This document shows, one piece after another, positions 21,401 through 32,331 of a stretch of DNA of 64,000 nucleotides. The notes beneath the pieces are model-generated. The model was not told the origin of the DNA. It did no database searches and saw only the letters and a list, made by a program, of their open reading frames with translations. Origin of the DNA: Guillardia theta CCMP2712 (taxonomy: Eukaryota; Cryptophyceae; Pyrenomonadales; Geminigeraceae); contig NW_005434643.1 in the NCBI RefSeq assembly GCF_000315625.1, positions 466,190 to 530,189 of the forward strand. The letters run 5' to 3'. Both the position numbers and the translations under genes were made by a program. Position 1 is the first letter of the stretch; each line of letters opens with the position of its first letter.

Positions 21401-24400
21401 CGATGGGGATGAGGGCGTTGACGAGGGGGAGGAGGGAGCAAGTCTCGAGGGTTACGAGCTTGCCTATGACCGACTCCAGCTTTATCCCCTTCATCGTCTC
21501 TCGGGCTGTTGAGGCCGTCACCAGGAAGAACGTCCTCTCCCTCTCCCTCTCCCTCTCCTTCTTTCTCTTCCTCTTCCTCTTCCTGTCCCTGTCCCTGTCC
21601 CTGTCCTTGTCCCTCTCCCCGTCTCCCTGTTAGCCTCCTCTCCTCCTCCATCGCCCCCTCCCCTTCGATGCACCTCCCCTTCATCTTACCCTTCTCCCCC
21701 ACCTCCCTCCCCCCTCCCAACACAGCACAGACCCCACAGCACCTCTCCTCTTCCTGCTCCTCCCCCCTCCCCTCCCTTCCCGTTCGCTCTTCCTCTCCCT
21801 CCTTCACCTGCATTATAGTATCTGACACTTGAATCCGAAGGCTTCGGGGACGCGTGCGGGGCGAAGGAGACGGAGAACCCATCGGAGGACCTGCTCTCCT
21901 TGCTCTCCCTTCTCTCCTCCCCGTTCCTCCGTCTCCGCACGTTGCTTGCAAACTCAACCCTCACCAGGTCGCAGGAAAGGATGGTAACCAGGCACTCGGC
22001 CGCCTTGCTCCAGGACGTTCGCAGGTGGTCGCCATGCTCGGCGATGATGCGCATGAGGTTGAGGAGCGACCGCTGGGCCTTCTCGGAGCTGGGAGAGGTC
22101 AGGAGGAGCGGCAACGAGCAGGTGGTGGAAGACGAGGGAGAAGGCAACGGGCGAAGAAAGTAAGAGGACCGCAGAGTAGTGAGGAAGAGGAGGAGGAGGG
22201 AACGAGAGTGGAGAGATAGGAGGAGGAAGGCAGAAGCTTGAGGGGAAGAGGAGGAGAGAGGACAAGAATGTGGGGAGGAGGAGGGAGGATGACATACCTT
22301 CCAAGAAGGAGGAGGGAGGAGGAGCTGGGAGACGAGAGGAGCGGGGCGGAGAGGCTTGTCTGCTGGCTCAGTACCACCACCAGGTAATCCAACGCCTCTA
22401 CTATCTTGAGATGACCAGTGACGTTGGCTAGAACCTCCACTCCCTGTTGGAGGGTAAGAGCAGGAAGGAGGAGGAGGAGGAGAGGTGAGGGGAAGAGGGA
22501 CTGGGAGGAAGGACGGGGGAGGGGGGGGGGGGGAGGAGGAGGAAGCACCTCGAAGACGCAGTCTATGGCGTTGGGGTCGCTCGCGCTCTCCATCACTACA
22601 CAGGTGGCAGAGACGACAGGCCCCCACACGCTGAGGATCATCTCCTCGTCATGCAGTCCTAGATCTCCAACTCGGCTGTAGCCCTCGCCTCCTCCCCTCC
22701 TCTCCGCCAGCTGCAGCGCCCTCTCCACGGCAGCTACGTTGGAGGCGGCAGCAGAGGCGGCAGACGAGGATGAGGGAGAGGAGGAAGACGCTTCCTGTGC
22801 GTGCTTGGAGTCCAGACGGATCTCGTTGGAGGCGATGGAGGAGAAGATATTCTCGAGCAACTCCCTCGGGAGATCCTCCCGCAGCCCGCGCGACTTGTCT
22901 TCGTTGATGCCGCGGTTGTTCCTGATGAATTCCTCTAGCGTCATCCTCTTCTTGATCTGAGGGCTGTGCAGGTCGGTGTTGAGCATGATGATCGAGAAGG
23001 TCAGGATATGAACTGCATCCCAGGAATGAAAGATCCCACCATCCTGACCCCCGTCCCGCCCTCCCTCCTCGCTCCCCGTCTTCTGCTGCTCGAAGTAGTT
23101 CTGTGCGAATGCCTCGGTGATGCGGTCGATCTTCTGGCTTTCTCCTGGCAGCAAGAAGCTCTCCAGGTACACCCGCAGCGCCTGCTCTACAGTATCCCCG
23201 TGGAACTGAAACAACTTTGTGAACTCGCGGAGCACCTCCTGGTTGAACTCCTCCCTCTCTCCGATGTAGTCGCCTATGATGCGCTTGTCCAGCCCTAGCG
23301 CCGGCCCAGCCTGTGAGGGCAGTGAGAGGAGGAAGAGGAGGAGCGAGTAGGGAAGGAGGTGGAGAAGAGGCGAGCAAGGAACGAGGGAGAGGAGATGGAT
23401 GATGAAGACAATGATGACAATGACAATGATGACAATGATGACAATGATGACAATGATGATGATGATATGATGATGATGATGATGATGATGATGATATGAT
23501 GGAGGTGGTGGTGGTGATGGTAATGATGATAATGAAGTTGATGCTGAAAGACAACAGTCGATGAAGAGAAGGGGAGGAGGCCCGAAAACACCGGACGTGG
23601 CAGGTGAGAAGAGGAGGAGAGGAGGAGAGGAGGAGAGGAGGAGAGGAGGAGAGGAGGAGAGGAGGAGAGGAGGAGAGGAGGAGAGGAGGAGAGGAGGAGA
23701 GGAGGAGAGGAGAAACGGTGAACAACCTTAAAAAAGATCGCCAAGTCCTTCGCACCTCCCTCGTCCTGCGATTGACCATAAGAGAAAGACTGTCCTACTA
23801 TTTTCCTCTTCAGGGCTCAAGGGCTAATTATCTCACATACTCCTCCTCTCGAACCCCATCCCGACCCTCGCACAACTTTCCTCGCTGATTCCATTTTGCT
23901 ACTCAACTGCATCAACCCTTCACTCTTACTGCTCTCTCTTCCTATATCCCACTTGCTCTTCCTCTTCCTTCTCCTTCTCCTTCTCCCTCTTCTGCGTTTC
24001 ATCCTCGTCCTCGATCTCGACCTCGATTCTTGACCTCTCTCGTCCTCGTCCTCGTCCTCGTCTTCGCTACTAGATCACCTTGCTTCGCAGCAGACCGCTC
24101 TTGGTGAGCATCGCAAGGCCCTTCTTGACGTCTCGATTGAAATGTTCTGCAACAAAACATGTAAGAAGTCTAGCAGACGAGGCAACGAAGGGAGGGGAAG
24201 AGAAGAGCGCAAAAAGCACAAGGCAAAAGAGAAGAGATGTGAAAGATCGCAAAGATAGACAGAGATTTGATGAGGACAAGGATGCAAATAATAAGAGCAG
24301 AGCATGCGGGGAGTGTGATTCAGATCAAGAATATACGAGGATGACAACAGGGTAGGACGAGTGAGTGAGGGTACAAATTGAGCCCCTGAGCAAGCCGGTG

Positions 24401-27400
24401 CAGAAAAACGGAGGTTGTACGGGGAGAGGAGGAGCACCGAGGAGGGACAGGGACAGGGACAAGGACAGGGAGAGGGAGGAGCAACAAGGAGGAAGAAGCT
24501 AGCAGGATGAAGACGGAGGAGGAGCAGGAGGAGAAGGGGGGGGAGGAGCGAGATCAACCAGTAGCCATCAGGTATCTTCTCTTGATCTGCTTCTGCTTCG
24601 AGAGCTTCTGCGAGAGGATCCCGGCAGCGGCGCTCACATGCCTGTCCGGCGACTGCTGGAGGAGACGACGGGAGATCCTCGAGCTGATGCCCTGGAGGCC
24701 CGAGACGATGGCGCGGAATGCGATGAGGTGGGAGGAGAGGAGAAGGCCGGAGGAGGGGAAGGCTTGCTTGCAAAGAGACTTGGTGAGATTGTCGAACAGG
24801 TTGCGGTTGTGGAGAGAGCAGTCGTAGTTGACGTAGATGTCCGAGAGAAAGCTCCTGCAGGGGAGAGCAGTGGGAGGAGGTGGAGGGAAGAAGGGGAGGA
24901 GCGGGGAAGGATGAAGGAAAGGAAGGAGGGGGGCAGGGAAGGAGGAAGAGGAGGAGGAGGAGAGAGAAGAGCAACAAATGAGGAACGTCAACGAGCGGCC
25001 ATGCAGAAAACAGAAGAGAGGCAACGAAGAGATGGAAAGAGATCACCGGGAAAAGGAGGAGAAGGAGGAGGAGTAGCAACATCATCACAAACGTCCTCAC
25101 CCGTGCAGGCAGAGGTCGCCGATAGCCTCCAACACAACCTCCTTGCACGCGTCCGACGTCATCCGGTCCTCGAGGATCGCCAGGATAAGTTTGGAGATCA
25201 TTACTTCTAGCTGCTGCCGCAGGCCGTCCCGAAGGTGAACGAACATGGAGTGGACGACGGTCATCACTGGAGGAGGATGAGACCCGGCAGGGGAGGAAGC
25301 ACACTGTCTCTCACCTTCCGCTAGGATGTGTGGCTCTACTGTTGGGTCCAGGGCTGTTCGCGCCAGCCCTGTGAGGACGTGCAGGCAAAGCACTGGGGGC
25401 AAGGAGAGTCAGATAGAGGAGCCGGGCTCAGATGTGAAGAGAAGAGAGGAGAGGAGAGGAGATCAGAGGAGAGGAGAGGGGAGGGGAGAGGAGACGAGAG
25501 GAGAGTGGAGTAGAGGGGAGGTGATAGATGTGATGACAAGGGCAGCAACTAGAAACTTAGCAGTGACTCGCTTGCCTGTTCGGATCAGCGAAGATTTCAA
25601 CAACCGGGAGCTTGAGAGGTGAATCCCTGGGATGAGAGAAAGAGAGGATGATGTCAGCGAAATGAATCGATCATTGACAAAGATGAAGTGAAGATTGACA
25701 TCGAGAGAGTAGATAGAGTGTGCGCAAGAGGGGAAGAGCCGAGAGAGAGAGAGGAAGCGGGAGGGGGAGGGGGAGAGAGCAAAGTTAGCAAGCTGAAGGG
25801 ATAGCAAGGTAGCAAGAGTCCAAGGTGTGTAGGATACAAAGAAATAATCGCAGCAAGTGGCACAACCAAAATTGAGAAGCGAGAGAGCCAGGCATCTCAG
25901 AGTGTCTGAGCGAGACTCCGAGGGCTCGATGAGCTCAGCTACGATGGCGATGACCTGCAGGAAAGCATGTGAAGAGGGAGAAGTGGAAAAAGATGGTGCA
26001 AAGAAAAGAAACACGACAACGAGTCGAGGACAGTGAATAAGGACAAACGTGTGAAGAAAGAGCAACAACAAAGGCGGGAAGAGGATGGAGAAAGGAGAAA
26101 GAGAGGTTGGGGGGAAGGGACAGGGAAGGAGCAATGTAGGATAGTAGAAAACAAGGCAGACAGTCTTCACCTTGGCAAGAAACTCCTCCTGCTTGTCTAT
26201 GCTCGGACTCACTTCGGACGTGCTACTTTCCTCCACGCAGAGCTCGCTGGCTTGACCGCCGCGATTGAAGTCGGGCTGAGGGATGGGAGCTGATTTGGCC
26301 CTGGACGGAGTGAGGAGCCAGGAGACCACCGAGGGAAGGGAGGAGAACTCCCTCTCCTCCGACATCTTGATGCTCGGGCTCGGACTGGCGAGCAGGCTCG
26401 TCCTCAGGATGTGCTGCTTGAACCTCCTGCATGTGATGGGGAGGGAGTCGAGGAAGCGGGGGAGGCGGGAGAAGAGGGCATGTACCATCCTGGAGAAGGC
26501 ATTCTCCGCCTGCCTCCTCAGCATCTCGGAGAACCTGAGCTCCATGCTCACCCGCAAGATAGTCTGAAGGGTCTCGAGGATGAGATCGGAGGAGCACTTC
26601 TCCGACAAGTCACTTTCCATGGCACACACCAGCACATGGAACATCTGGCTAATGACAACCTCGTCACCGCTCAGGTCACTCTGCTCGAACTGGCAGGCGA
26701 GCACCCCCTCGATCACTTGCTCCATCTGCCCTCCTGCCATGATGATCCCGTTGACTATGAACTTCTCGCATGCAGAAAGCGCCGCGCTCGTCATGGCGCC
26801 AGTGGTGTCGGGCGACATGATCACATCGATGAAGGGAGACAGGATCTTGGATATCTTGCTCACCCTCCAAGGAGAGATTCTGGAGCGGATCTCTATGAAC
26901 CCCTTCAGCAGCTCGTGCTCGCCCTTCACCCGCATGGACGCGTTGAACTTGCTGCTCTGCCGCATGATCGTCACCACTGCCAGCGCTTCCTTCCTGACAA
27001 GAAACCACTTGAATCCAGTGAGAATGGGGTCGCTTCCGTCCTCCTCCTGTCCGTCGATCTCCTGTGCGACGCTTCTTTGGGCATCTGCAGCCTTGCCGGC
27101 TTCGTCCTGCATGCTTCTATGTAGAGCTTTCGTTGGGTCGCGAAGGTAACCAAGTCCAGACAAGATCCTTAAAGCATCTTCCCGTCTCAGCCTGCAGGTC
27201 ACGGGGGTCAGAGCAAAATGATCAGGAACCATCCCAAGCTTGTTATCAACGATTCTTGCACGCGGATCGTATTCCCATCACTGCTGCAGCTATTCTGTTG
27301 CTGATGTCATGGTGGGCAAGGGGCTTCAAATCGGTCCTCGTATCAACTAACCTCCTCATATTCTCGAGCAACAAGAAGTATTTCTCCTCTTCCGACTTGT

Positions 27401-27425
27401 ACTGCTTTCCTTCTCTTCTTCTTGT
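18414..27425 (-). CDS. GBF1/GNOM-type Sec7 ARF guanine nucleotide exchange factor
   Basis: 28 exons join in phase for 1474 residues, with the extreme N-terminus unresolved. Exons from 5': 27425-27352, 27191-26171, 25954-25867, 25626-25576, 25392-25315, 25266-25101, 24854-24559, 24146-24079, 23765-23727, 23310-22549, 22443-22298, 22088-21965, 21890-21829, 21534-21381, 21012-20898, 20751-20678, 20498-20432, 20259-20210, 20162-20103, 20059-19952, 19862-19812, 19683-19620, 19575-19472, 19317-19265, 19223-19160, 19082-19047, 18994-18878 and 18746-18414. It has the DCB/HUS region (SPDTTGAM, MELRFSEMLRRQAENAFSRM, VNYDC) and a Sec7 domain (about 592-790) with the glutamic finger in FLLPGESQ (Glu near 684) and IIMLNTDLHS. 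HDS-type helices follow. It should activate ARF GTPases on Golgi/ER membranes. Length fits GNOM (about 1450). The acceptor at 21535 lacks a pyrimidine tract, and the intron 25575-25393 starts with GC. Confidence 0.92.
19413..19454. repeat. GGA triplet repeat in an intron
   Basis: About 14 GGA units on the plus strand (TCC in the sense of the minus-strand gene), inside the intron between exons 19575-19472 and 19317-19265. Confidence 0.85.
20580..20671. repeat. CCCCT / CTCTC pentamer repeat in an intron
   Basis: Near-perfect CCCCT units change to CTCTC units toward 20670. The tract is purine-rich in the sense of the minus-strand ARF-GEF gene and begins only a few bases from the donor at 20677, opposite in strand bias to most introns here. 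Confidence 0.9.
21166..21265. other. Assembly gap (100 N) inside a CCCT repeat
   Basis: Exactly 100 unknown bases flanked on both sides by CCCT tetramers (21150-21165 and 21266-21300). It lies in the intron 21380-21013 of the ARF-GEF gene, so it probably breaks no exon. The fixed length suggests a placeholder, not a measured size. Confidence 0.98.
23395..23500. repeat. GACAAT/GAT repeat in an intron
   Basis: Imperfect GACAATGAT units followed by GAT triplets on the plus strand, inside the intron between exons 23765-23727 and 23310-22549. Confidence 0.85.
23608..23712. repeat. GAGGAGAG minisatellite just inside an intron donor
   Basis: A tandem run of AGGAGAGG-type units ends about 15 nt from the donor at 23726. 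In the sense of the minus-strand gene it is a pure pyrimidine tract immediately downstream of the 5' splice site. Confidence 0.85.
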
Positions 27426-28569
27426 CTAGCAGGCGATCCACATCCCACAAGGGATTGCTGCACCATATGGGGCGAACTGCTTCCGCATCGGACCCCCGTG
27501 AGCTGCTTCCCTTTTCCATTCCTCCCTTCCCTCGTCTCCACCTCCTCTACCTAGCCCATCGTCTCTCTGCGGACTCGGCATCACATCCTTGCCTGGCATC
27601 GCTCTCCTCCTCTCCTTCCTCCCCTCACCCTCGTCCCTCCCCTCCCTCCCTCCCCTCCTCCTCCCGAGTCCCAGCATGCTCCCATACTTGAGGAACAACA
27701 CTACCTACGCCTCCATCCCCCTCATCTGCTGTACCCTCATCCCCACTCAACCCTCCAATCCTCCAAGGCCGGGCGTCGGTCCACTACTGACAGCTTCAGC
27801 GCTGGCCCGCCGGATAGCTCACAAGCCGACAAAGGCAGCTATCTGATTGATATGCGGCGGGCTCGGTACATATAGAATTTGATAGAGAATCAGATCCGCC
27901 TCAGCCAGAGTCCTAGTTATTGAATTAGACACAAAAAGTTGCATGGAAGGGTGGGTGCTGTTGTGTCTCTGCAAGGGGTCCAACAGATGGGGTGTTGTCA
28001 TGCAGGGTGGGGTGCGTGTCTCTAGCCTAGATAATGAGGGTGGGGGGTAGACAGCATGTGATAGAAGTACGGGGTAGTTTTCCACAAATGAATCGTCAGT
28101 GAAGGGGTAGTACCGGAACGATACTGGTTTGCTGCGCAAAGAGTTTTTGATGGTGGGTACCCCGACAGAATTGATAAGAGAAGACTAAAATTTGGGTCGA
28201 GAAGAGGGGGTAGGGTACTGAATAATAAGCAGGGTGCGTTATCGCACGTGATGGGGTGTAGCATGGGATGAATATGGGTGGGGTAGTAAGAACCTTTGGT
28301 CAGTGAACCAAATCATGCAAAGTAACGGGGTCCTGGATTGAGATACTTTCCCTGGGGTGACATTCTAGGGACATGGACATATTTTCCTAGTACTAGACAT
28401 ATGGAAATGCATATGAGTAAGGGGGTAAATTTAGATGAATCTTCATTCATAAACCCGATATGGTTCTCAGCGCTGAGGGTGGGTAAGCCTTGGTACTGCT
28501 CTGATAAAGGGGGTAGAGGAACTTCAAAGCAAGGCAGGGGGTAGGTGGGTAGGTAGGGTGGAGAGAGCA
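27426..28569. other. Divergent intergenic region; GGGGTAGGG-rich island
   Basis: 27426-27850 may contain the unseen first exon and promoter of the minus-strand ARF-GEF gene; the frames there are Arg/Gly low complexity and none is safe. From about 27850 to 28560 the plus strand is rich in GGGGT, GGGGTAGGG and GGTGGG words between AT-rich pieces, matching the ACCCC-type islands elsewhere in complement. It ends at the TIM23 start codon. Confidence 0.5.
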
Positions 28570-29809
28570 ATGGCAGCGAGGAGAGATTTCGCGTTCGAGG
28601 AGGGGGGCAAGGGGGGCAGAGGAGGCGGAGGAGGATCAGATATACAACCAGGAACTCTTCCTGACTTCCAGGCGGTAAGTTTGCCTTGTCTGTCTTTCTC
28701 CTGCCTGCTCGCTCCTGGATGTTTGCTGTTGCTCTCTGTAGAACTCGTGAGAGTCTCTCGACCGCGTTGGGCGGTGAGCGAAAGGGAGTCAGATCGACTG
28801 TGACCTGGGATGAGAAAGACTTTGTTGGAGAGTGCAAGACTATCATTGAACCAGTGATGATGTGATGCTCTTGCTGGGGTGCTTGCTACCTCTAGCTCGC
28901 AAAGTCTGTTAATCCGATGTGTGGTCTCGTTTCGTTGTGTCGAAGAGTTTTGGCTGTATGAGCCAATACCACTGTATCTTGAATCTCACGATAAATGATT
29001 TTTCAGTTCGGTGAGATAGACCTCAAGAACATCTCTCCTGCCATTGGGGTTGTTAGCAATGAAGTCAAGTACAAACCTATGAGTCGTGGCAACGAATATC
29101 TTTTTGATGAGGAGGAGAGAGAGCGAAGCTTTGGAGAGCACTTGGTGTTCTATTGCGGATCATCATATATCACTGGTACGATCGATGATCGATTGATGAG
29201 CATCGCTAGCTCGGACAACCGTTCTGACTGTGTGTGCAGGTGTGGCAGCGGGCGTTGCGGTGGGGGTGGTTGAGGGCTTGCAGAAGGGACAGAACCTGCC
29301 GAACTCAAGGCTGAAATTGAACGCTGTGGTGAATGCCTGCTCGAAGCGAGCTCCTGTGTTCGGAAGCAACCTTGGCGTGCTAGCATTGATGTTCACCACT
29401 TCAGAGAGGATTACTAGGTGAGCCGAAGATTGGCCGTCAGCGTTCTAGTTGTACAAGTGCCTTGTGTGAGCATTGCTGTACAGGTATGTGAGAGACAGCG
29501 ACGACACGCTGAACCCCATCATTGGAGCGGCTTCTACGGGTGAAGCCTCCCCGTGCATTGCGCCGGCCCTCATTGCTGTTTCAGGTTTTATGTTCAAGTG
29601 CACTTCAGGAATGCGAGCTTGCCTAGGTTGGACATTAGCAGGAGGAATAGGCATGACGCTCATGTAAGACCATCCGAACTTGATCACAAGAGCTGACCAG
29701 TTCCCATGGCAGAACACTCACTGGGCAGGTCCACAACTTCCTCTATCGCAGCAGAATTGCAGACTTCGACGTGCGGTCGGTCATGAGCAGCTCGACTCAG
29801 TCCTCATAA
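28570..29809 (+). CDS. TIM23: Mitochondrial inner-membrane translocase subunit TIM23
   Basis: Six exons join in phase: 28570-28674, 29007-29175, 29240-29417, 29484-29539, 29585-29663 and 29713-29809, giving 227 residues. The Gly-rich N-terminus is followed by FGEIDLKNISPAIGVV, then the Tim17/Tim23 core. The core has a first Gly-rich helix (GVAAGVAVGVVEGL), RLKLNAVVNACSKRAPVFGS, helix GVLALMFTTSERIT, YVRDSDDTLNPIIGAASTG and a last Gly-rich helix (LAGGIGMTL). TIM23 forms the presequence translocase that moves proteins into the matrix. The last exon is a choice: without the GTAAGA donor at 29664 the frame stops at once (ATG TAA, 29667). With it, 32 more residues follow. I prefer the spliced form because donor, acceptor and phase all fit. 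Confidence 0.9.
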
Positions 29810-30068
29810 TGTGCCGATCTTTTCGCTAGAGGTTGTACATGGGAGAGATTGAAAGAAAGTGTACTAACGCACGCTGTCCTAACGCTCGCTGACGGAAGAC
29901 CATTGTGGTCTTCATGCGGTGAAGGGGAGGCGATACCAGATCCTTCTCCCATGCGGTACCTGCACTCGCAACCATACGATTTTTGACCTTGATCAACCTT
30001 ATGGCGATCTTGAGCATAATAGGGAACTGTGTGTGTATTGTACAGCCAGAAAACAACTAGCAAATGCG

Positions 30069-31273
30069 CTATGCACTCAGTTCTGCTGGCAGCATCCGCG
30101 GTCCTCGAGCGAGGAGGGATTCTGTAATTGAAACCCTATTGGGATCATGTGGGTTCTGGAAGTAGAACGACGTGCTTGGCTCGCACCTCGGGCTCATGGA
30201 CACGGAAGGCCTTCCGCTGAAGCATACAGTAAGATGGTATGAACAGTCAGTCATAGTCGTTCACTCACCTGTGGAAGAACGAGAGAAGCGCCAGAGAAGG
30301 GAAGGTGTAGAGTACAATGCGCGCGATGAGCTGTACTATCCCTCTGACGATGCCTGAGTAGTTCTCACCGTGAGACAACGTAGGGAACGTAGAATCGAAA
30401 GGCAGGCAATTTCTGGGAACACGCAGGCTGTGATCCAGAGTGTCCAAGATTCCCACAGCGGTGGATAGGAGCATGACGATGCCGAGCTTGATGAGAGAGA
30501 TCCAAAACTTGCTCCCTGCCTTCTTCTTCGCCCTCTCTTTACCGAAGATGATGACTCCAAGCAACAGGATGCAGGCCATGACAGTGTAAGTCACGAGGAA
30601 TGCAGTCCACGATGGATCTGCACCGAGCATCTCAGTCTCTTAGCTTTTCTGTTTTCACGTACCTTGGCAGGAGAAAGCGTGAGGAAGGTCACCTGAGATA
30701 GAGGCGCCAAACAAGATTGCCACCCAAGTGCATGAGATCAGGAGCGGGACGCGCAAGCATTGCTGGACTTCCTCGATCTGAGCTTGGTCAGGAGACTGCA
30801 GCCTCAAGCGCAGAACCAGACGCAGGAAGAAGAATGTCACAATGACGAAACTGAGCAGCGACAAACTCAAACTGGTGTAGTTCAGGCTTGCATCGACCCT
30901 TTGTATCCAGCATTTCTCCAATGTCACCTTGCCCGGATACGTGCTGTTTTCAGGATTCACTGCATTTTGGCACTGTTGGCTCCAGTCTGTATGTTCTGGG
31001 AGCTCGGCATTGAAAATCCAGTACACGTCCAACAGGGCATCAACAACCTGGCTGATGTTGATTACGAATGTTAGGACGAGGAGCTGCATATAGGCTGATC
31101 CGCGATCCTTCCATGCTCGTCCTCTACGTACTACAGCAATGAAAGCACATACACAGACGATCAATGAGAGAATCGCAAAGGCAATTCTGCAAACGATCAA
31201 ACCGTCAAGGGAGATTCTACCAGACAACGAATTACAACCTGCAGGTGACTTCTGCGTCAAACTGGATGTTCAT
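30069..31273 (-). CDS. Seven-transmembrane protein, family not recognised
   Basis: Four exons join in phase: 31273-31239, 31186-30663, 30617-30269 and 30216-30069, giving 351 residues. Hydrophobic segments suggest seven helices: IAFAILSLIVCVCAFIAVV, a segment with LLVLTFVINISQVVDALL, LSLSLLSFVIVTFFFLRLV, VPLLISCTWVAILFGASI, LVTYTVMACILLLGVIIFG, LIKLGIVMLLSTAVGIL, and IARIVLYTFPSLALLSFF. The loop between helices 2 and 3 has Cys, Asn-Ser-Thr and other lumenal-type features. The C-terminal tail is about 50 residues and polar. I see no retinal-binding Lys in helix 7 and no DRY motif, so rhodopsin or class A GPCR identity is not supported. The very short first exon (11 codons) was chosen because its ATG and phase fit the GTTGTA donor. 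Confidence 0.7.
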
Positions 31274-32331
31274 CGCTCCAAGGCCTACCATGACAACATA
31301 ACTCTGACCATTATGATGACCTGCAATGCATCAAGGTCAGAGGATCAAGAAGCCATCACACGTCGAGTTTGTGATCAACTGAACCGTCTCAAATGCAGCA
31401 CATGAGAAGGCCATGTTGGGCAGCAAAAGTAGCCGCATGCCGGGGTAGTGCATGAGGGAGGATGTGAGAGAACAAGCAGGAGAAACGATCTGTGAAGGCC
31501 AAGGGGGATGGGACGTTCATCTAGAGGAGGAGGAGGCAGCTACGACAACAGCTATTTCTCTCATAGCCTACATTACCGATCCAATCCCCCACCCCACTCC
31601 TGTACCTTCCTGTGACTCTACCCCTTCTTCTATGACCCTACCCAGTCTTGAATGCTCATAACTACCCGTTCGTACCCACCCTGAGCAACACCACCATCCA
31701 GAGCTCTCTATACCCCTACATCTCCTATGAAACCACCCCGTCATCAGCGCAATGTCACTCACCTGATCGCCGGGATGGCGATGCGACACAGGCCCGTTGA
31801 CGGCAGTGGCGACACTGCGGTTTGACTGACAGTGAGGAAACTTTCACCGTTGAACTCAGTGACTCAGTGCGGCGTACCCGGCGTCCGCCGTACAGCTGCC
31901 GCTCAACGTACAGCACCGTACTGAACTTCGAACTTCGGAAGAACCATAGCGTTGCCTTTCTCAATTGACCTTGGAGCTCTAAAACGTTTCGCGGTGAGGG
32001 TGGTAGATTCAAATCCACGCATACCACGCCTCATGTGGGGGCGGGGTGGGTCTTCCGACCGTGTTCCGAATTCAAATCACGAAGAGCCAAGCAGAACTTT
32101 TTCAGGGGTAGGGCATAGCGTTGACATTTTGCTTTTTGTTCTTTAGGGTACATGGTTTACCGGCGGGGGTTGTTCCTTTGGTGTAGGCGTGTAGGGGGTG
32201 GCGTGGAGACCTGTTTCAAACGATTTCAAACTGGTTTCGAAATTAAAGTTTATAAGTCGATTCTTGTTTCGGCCAAAACTATTTTAGTTTGTACTTGGGG
32301 ATTGTTAAGTATAATCTGGGCAGCGACAGCC
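31274..32331. other. Intergenic; ACCCC-type and GC-type fragments, left border of the accessory region
   Basis: 31570-31730 is CCCCACCCC/CCTACC-type; 31740-31960 switches to GTCACC/GAGTC/CCGG-type. A perfect 84-bp repeat copy follows, then TTTCAAAC-type AT words. The open frame of the next gene extends upstream to 32152, but I start that gene at 32332. Confidence 0.5.
31990..32073 (+). repeat. 84-bp perfect direct repeat, left copy
   Basis: Identical base for base to 39278-39361 in the same orientation. The flanking bases differ on both sides. It contains a GATTCAAATCC word and a GTGGGGGCGGGGTGGG G-run block. It lies just upstream of the two-gene intronless element. Confidence 0.95.

Noticed and set aside
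20490-21957. Long frames across the N gap and CT repeats
   Set aside because: They contain runs of X from the gap and simple-repeat peptides; real exons of the ARF-GEF lie on the minus strand in other frames.
31990-32073. tRNA gene or tRNA-derived SINE head
   Set aside because: The GATTCAAATCC word resembles a B box, but no matching A box or cloverleaf could be drawn by eye.
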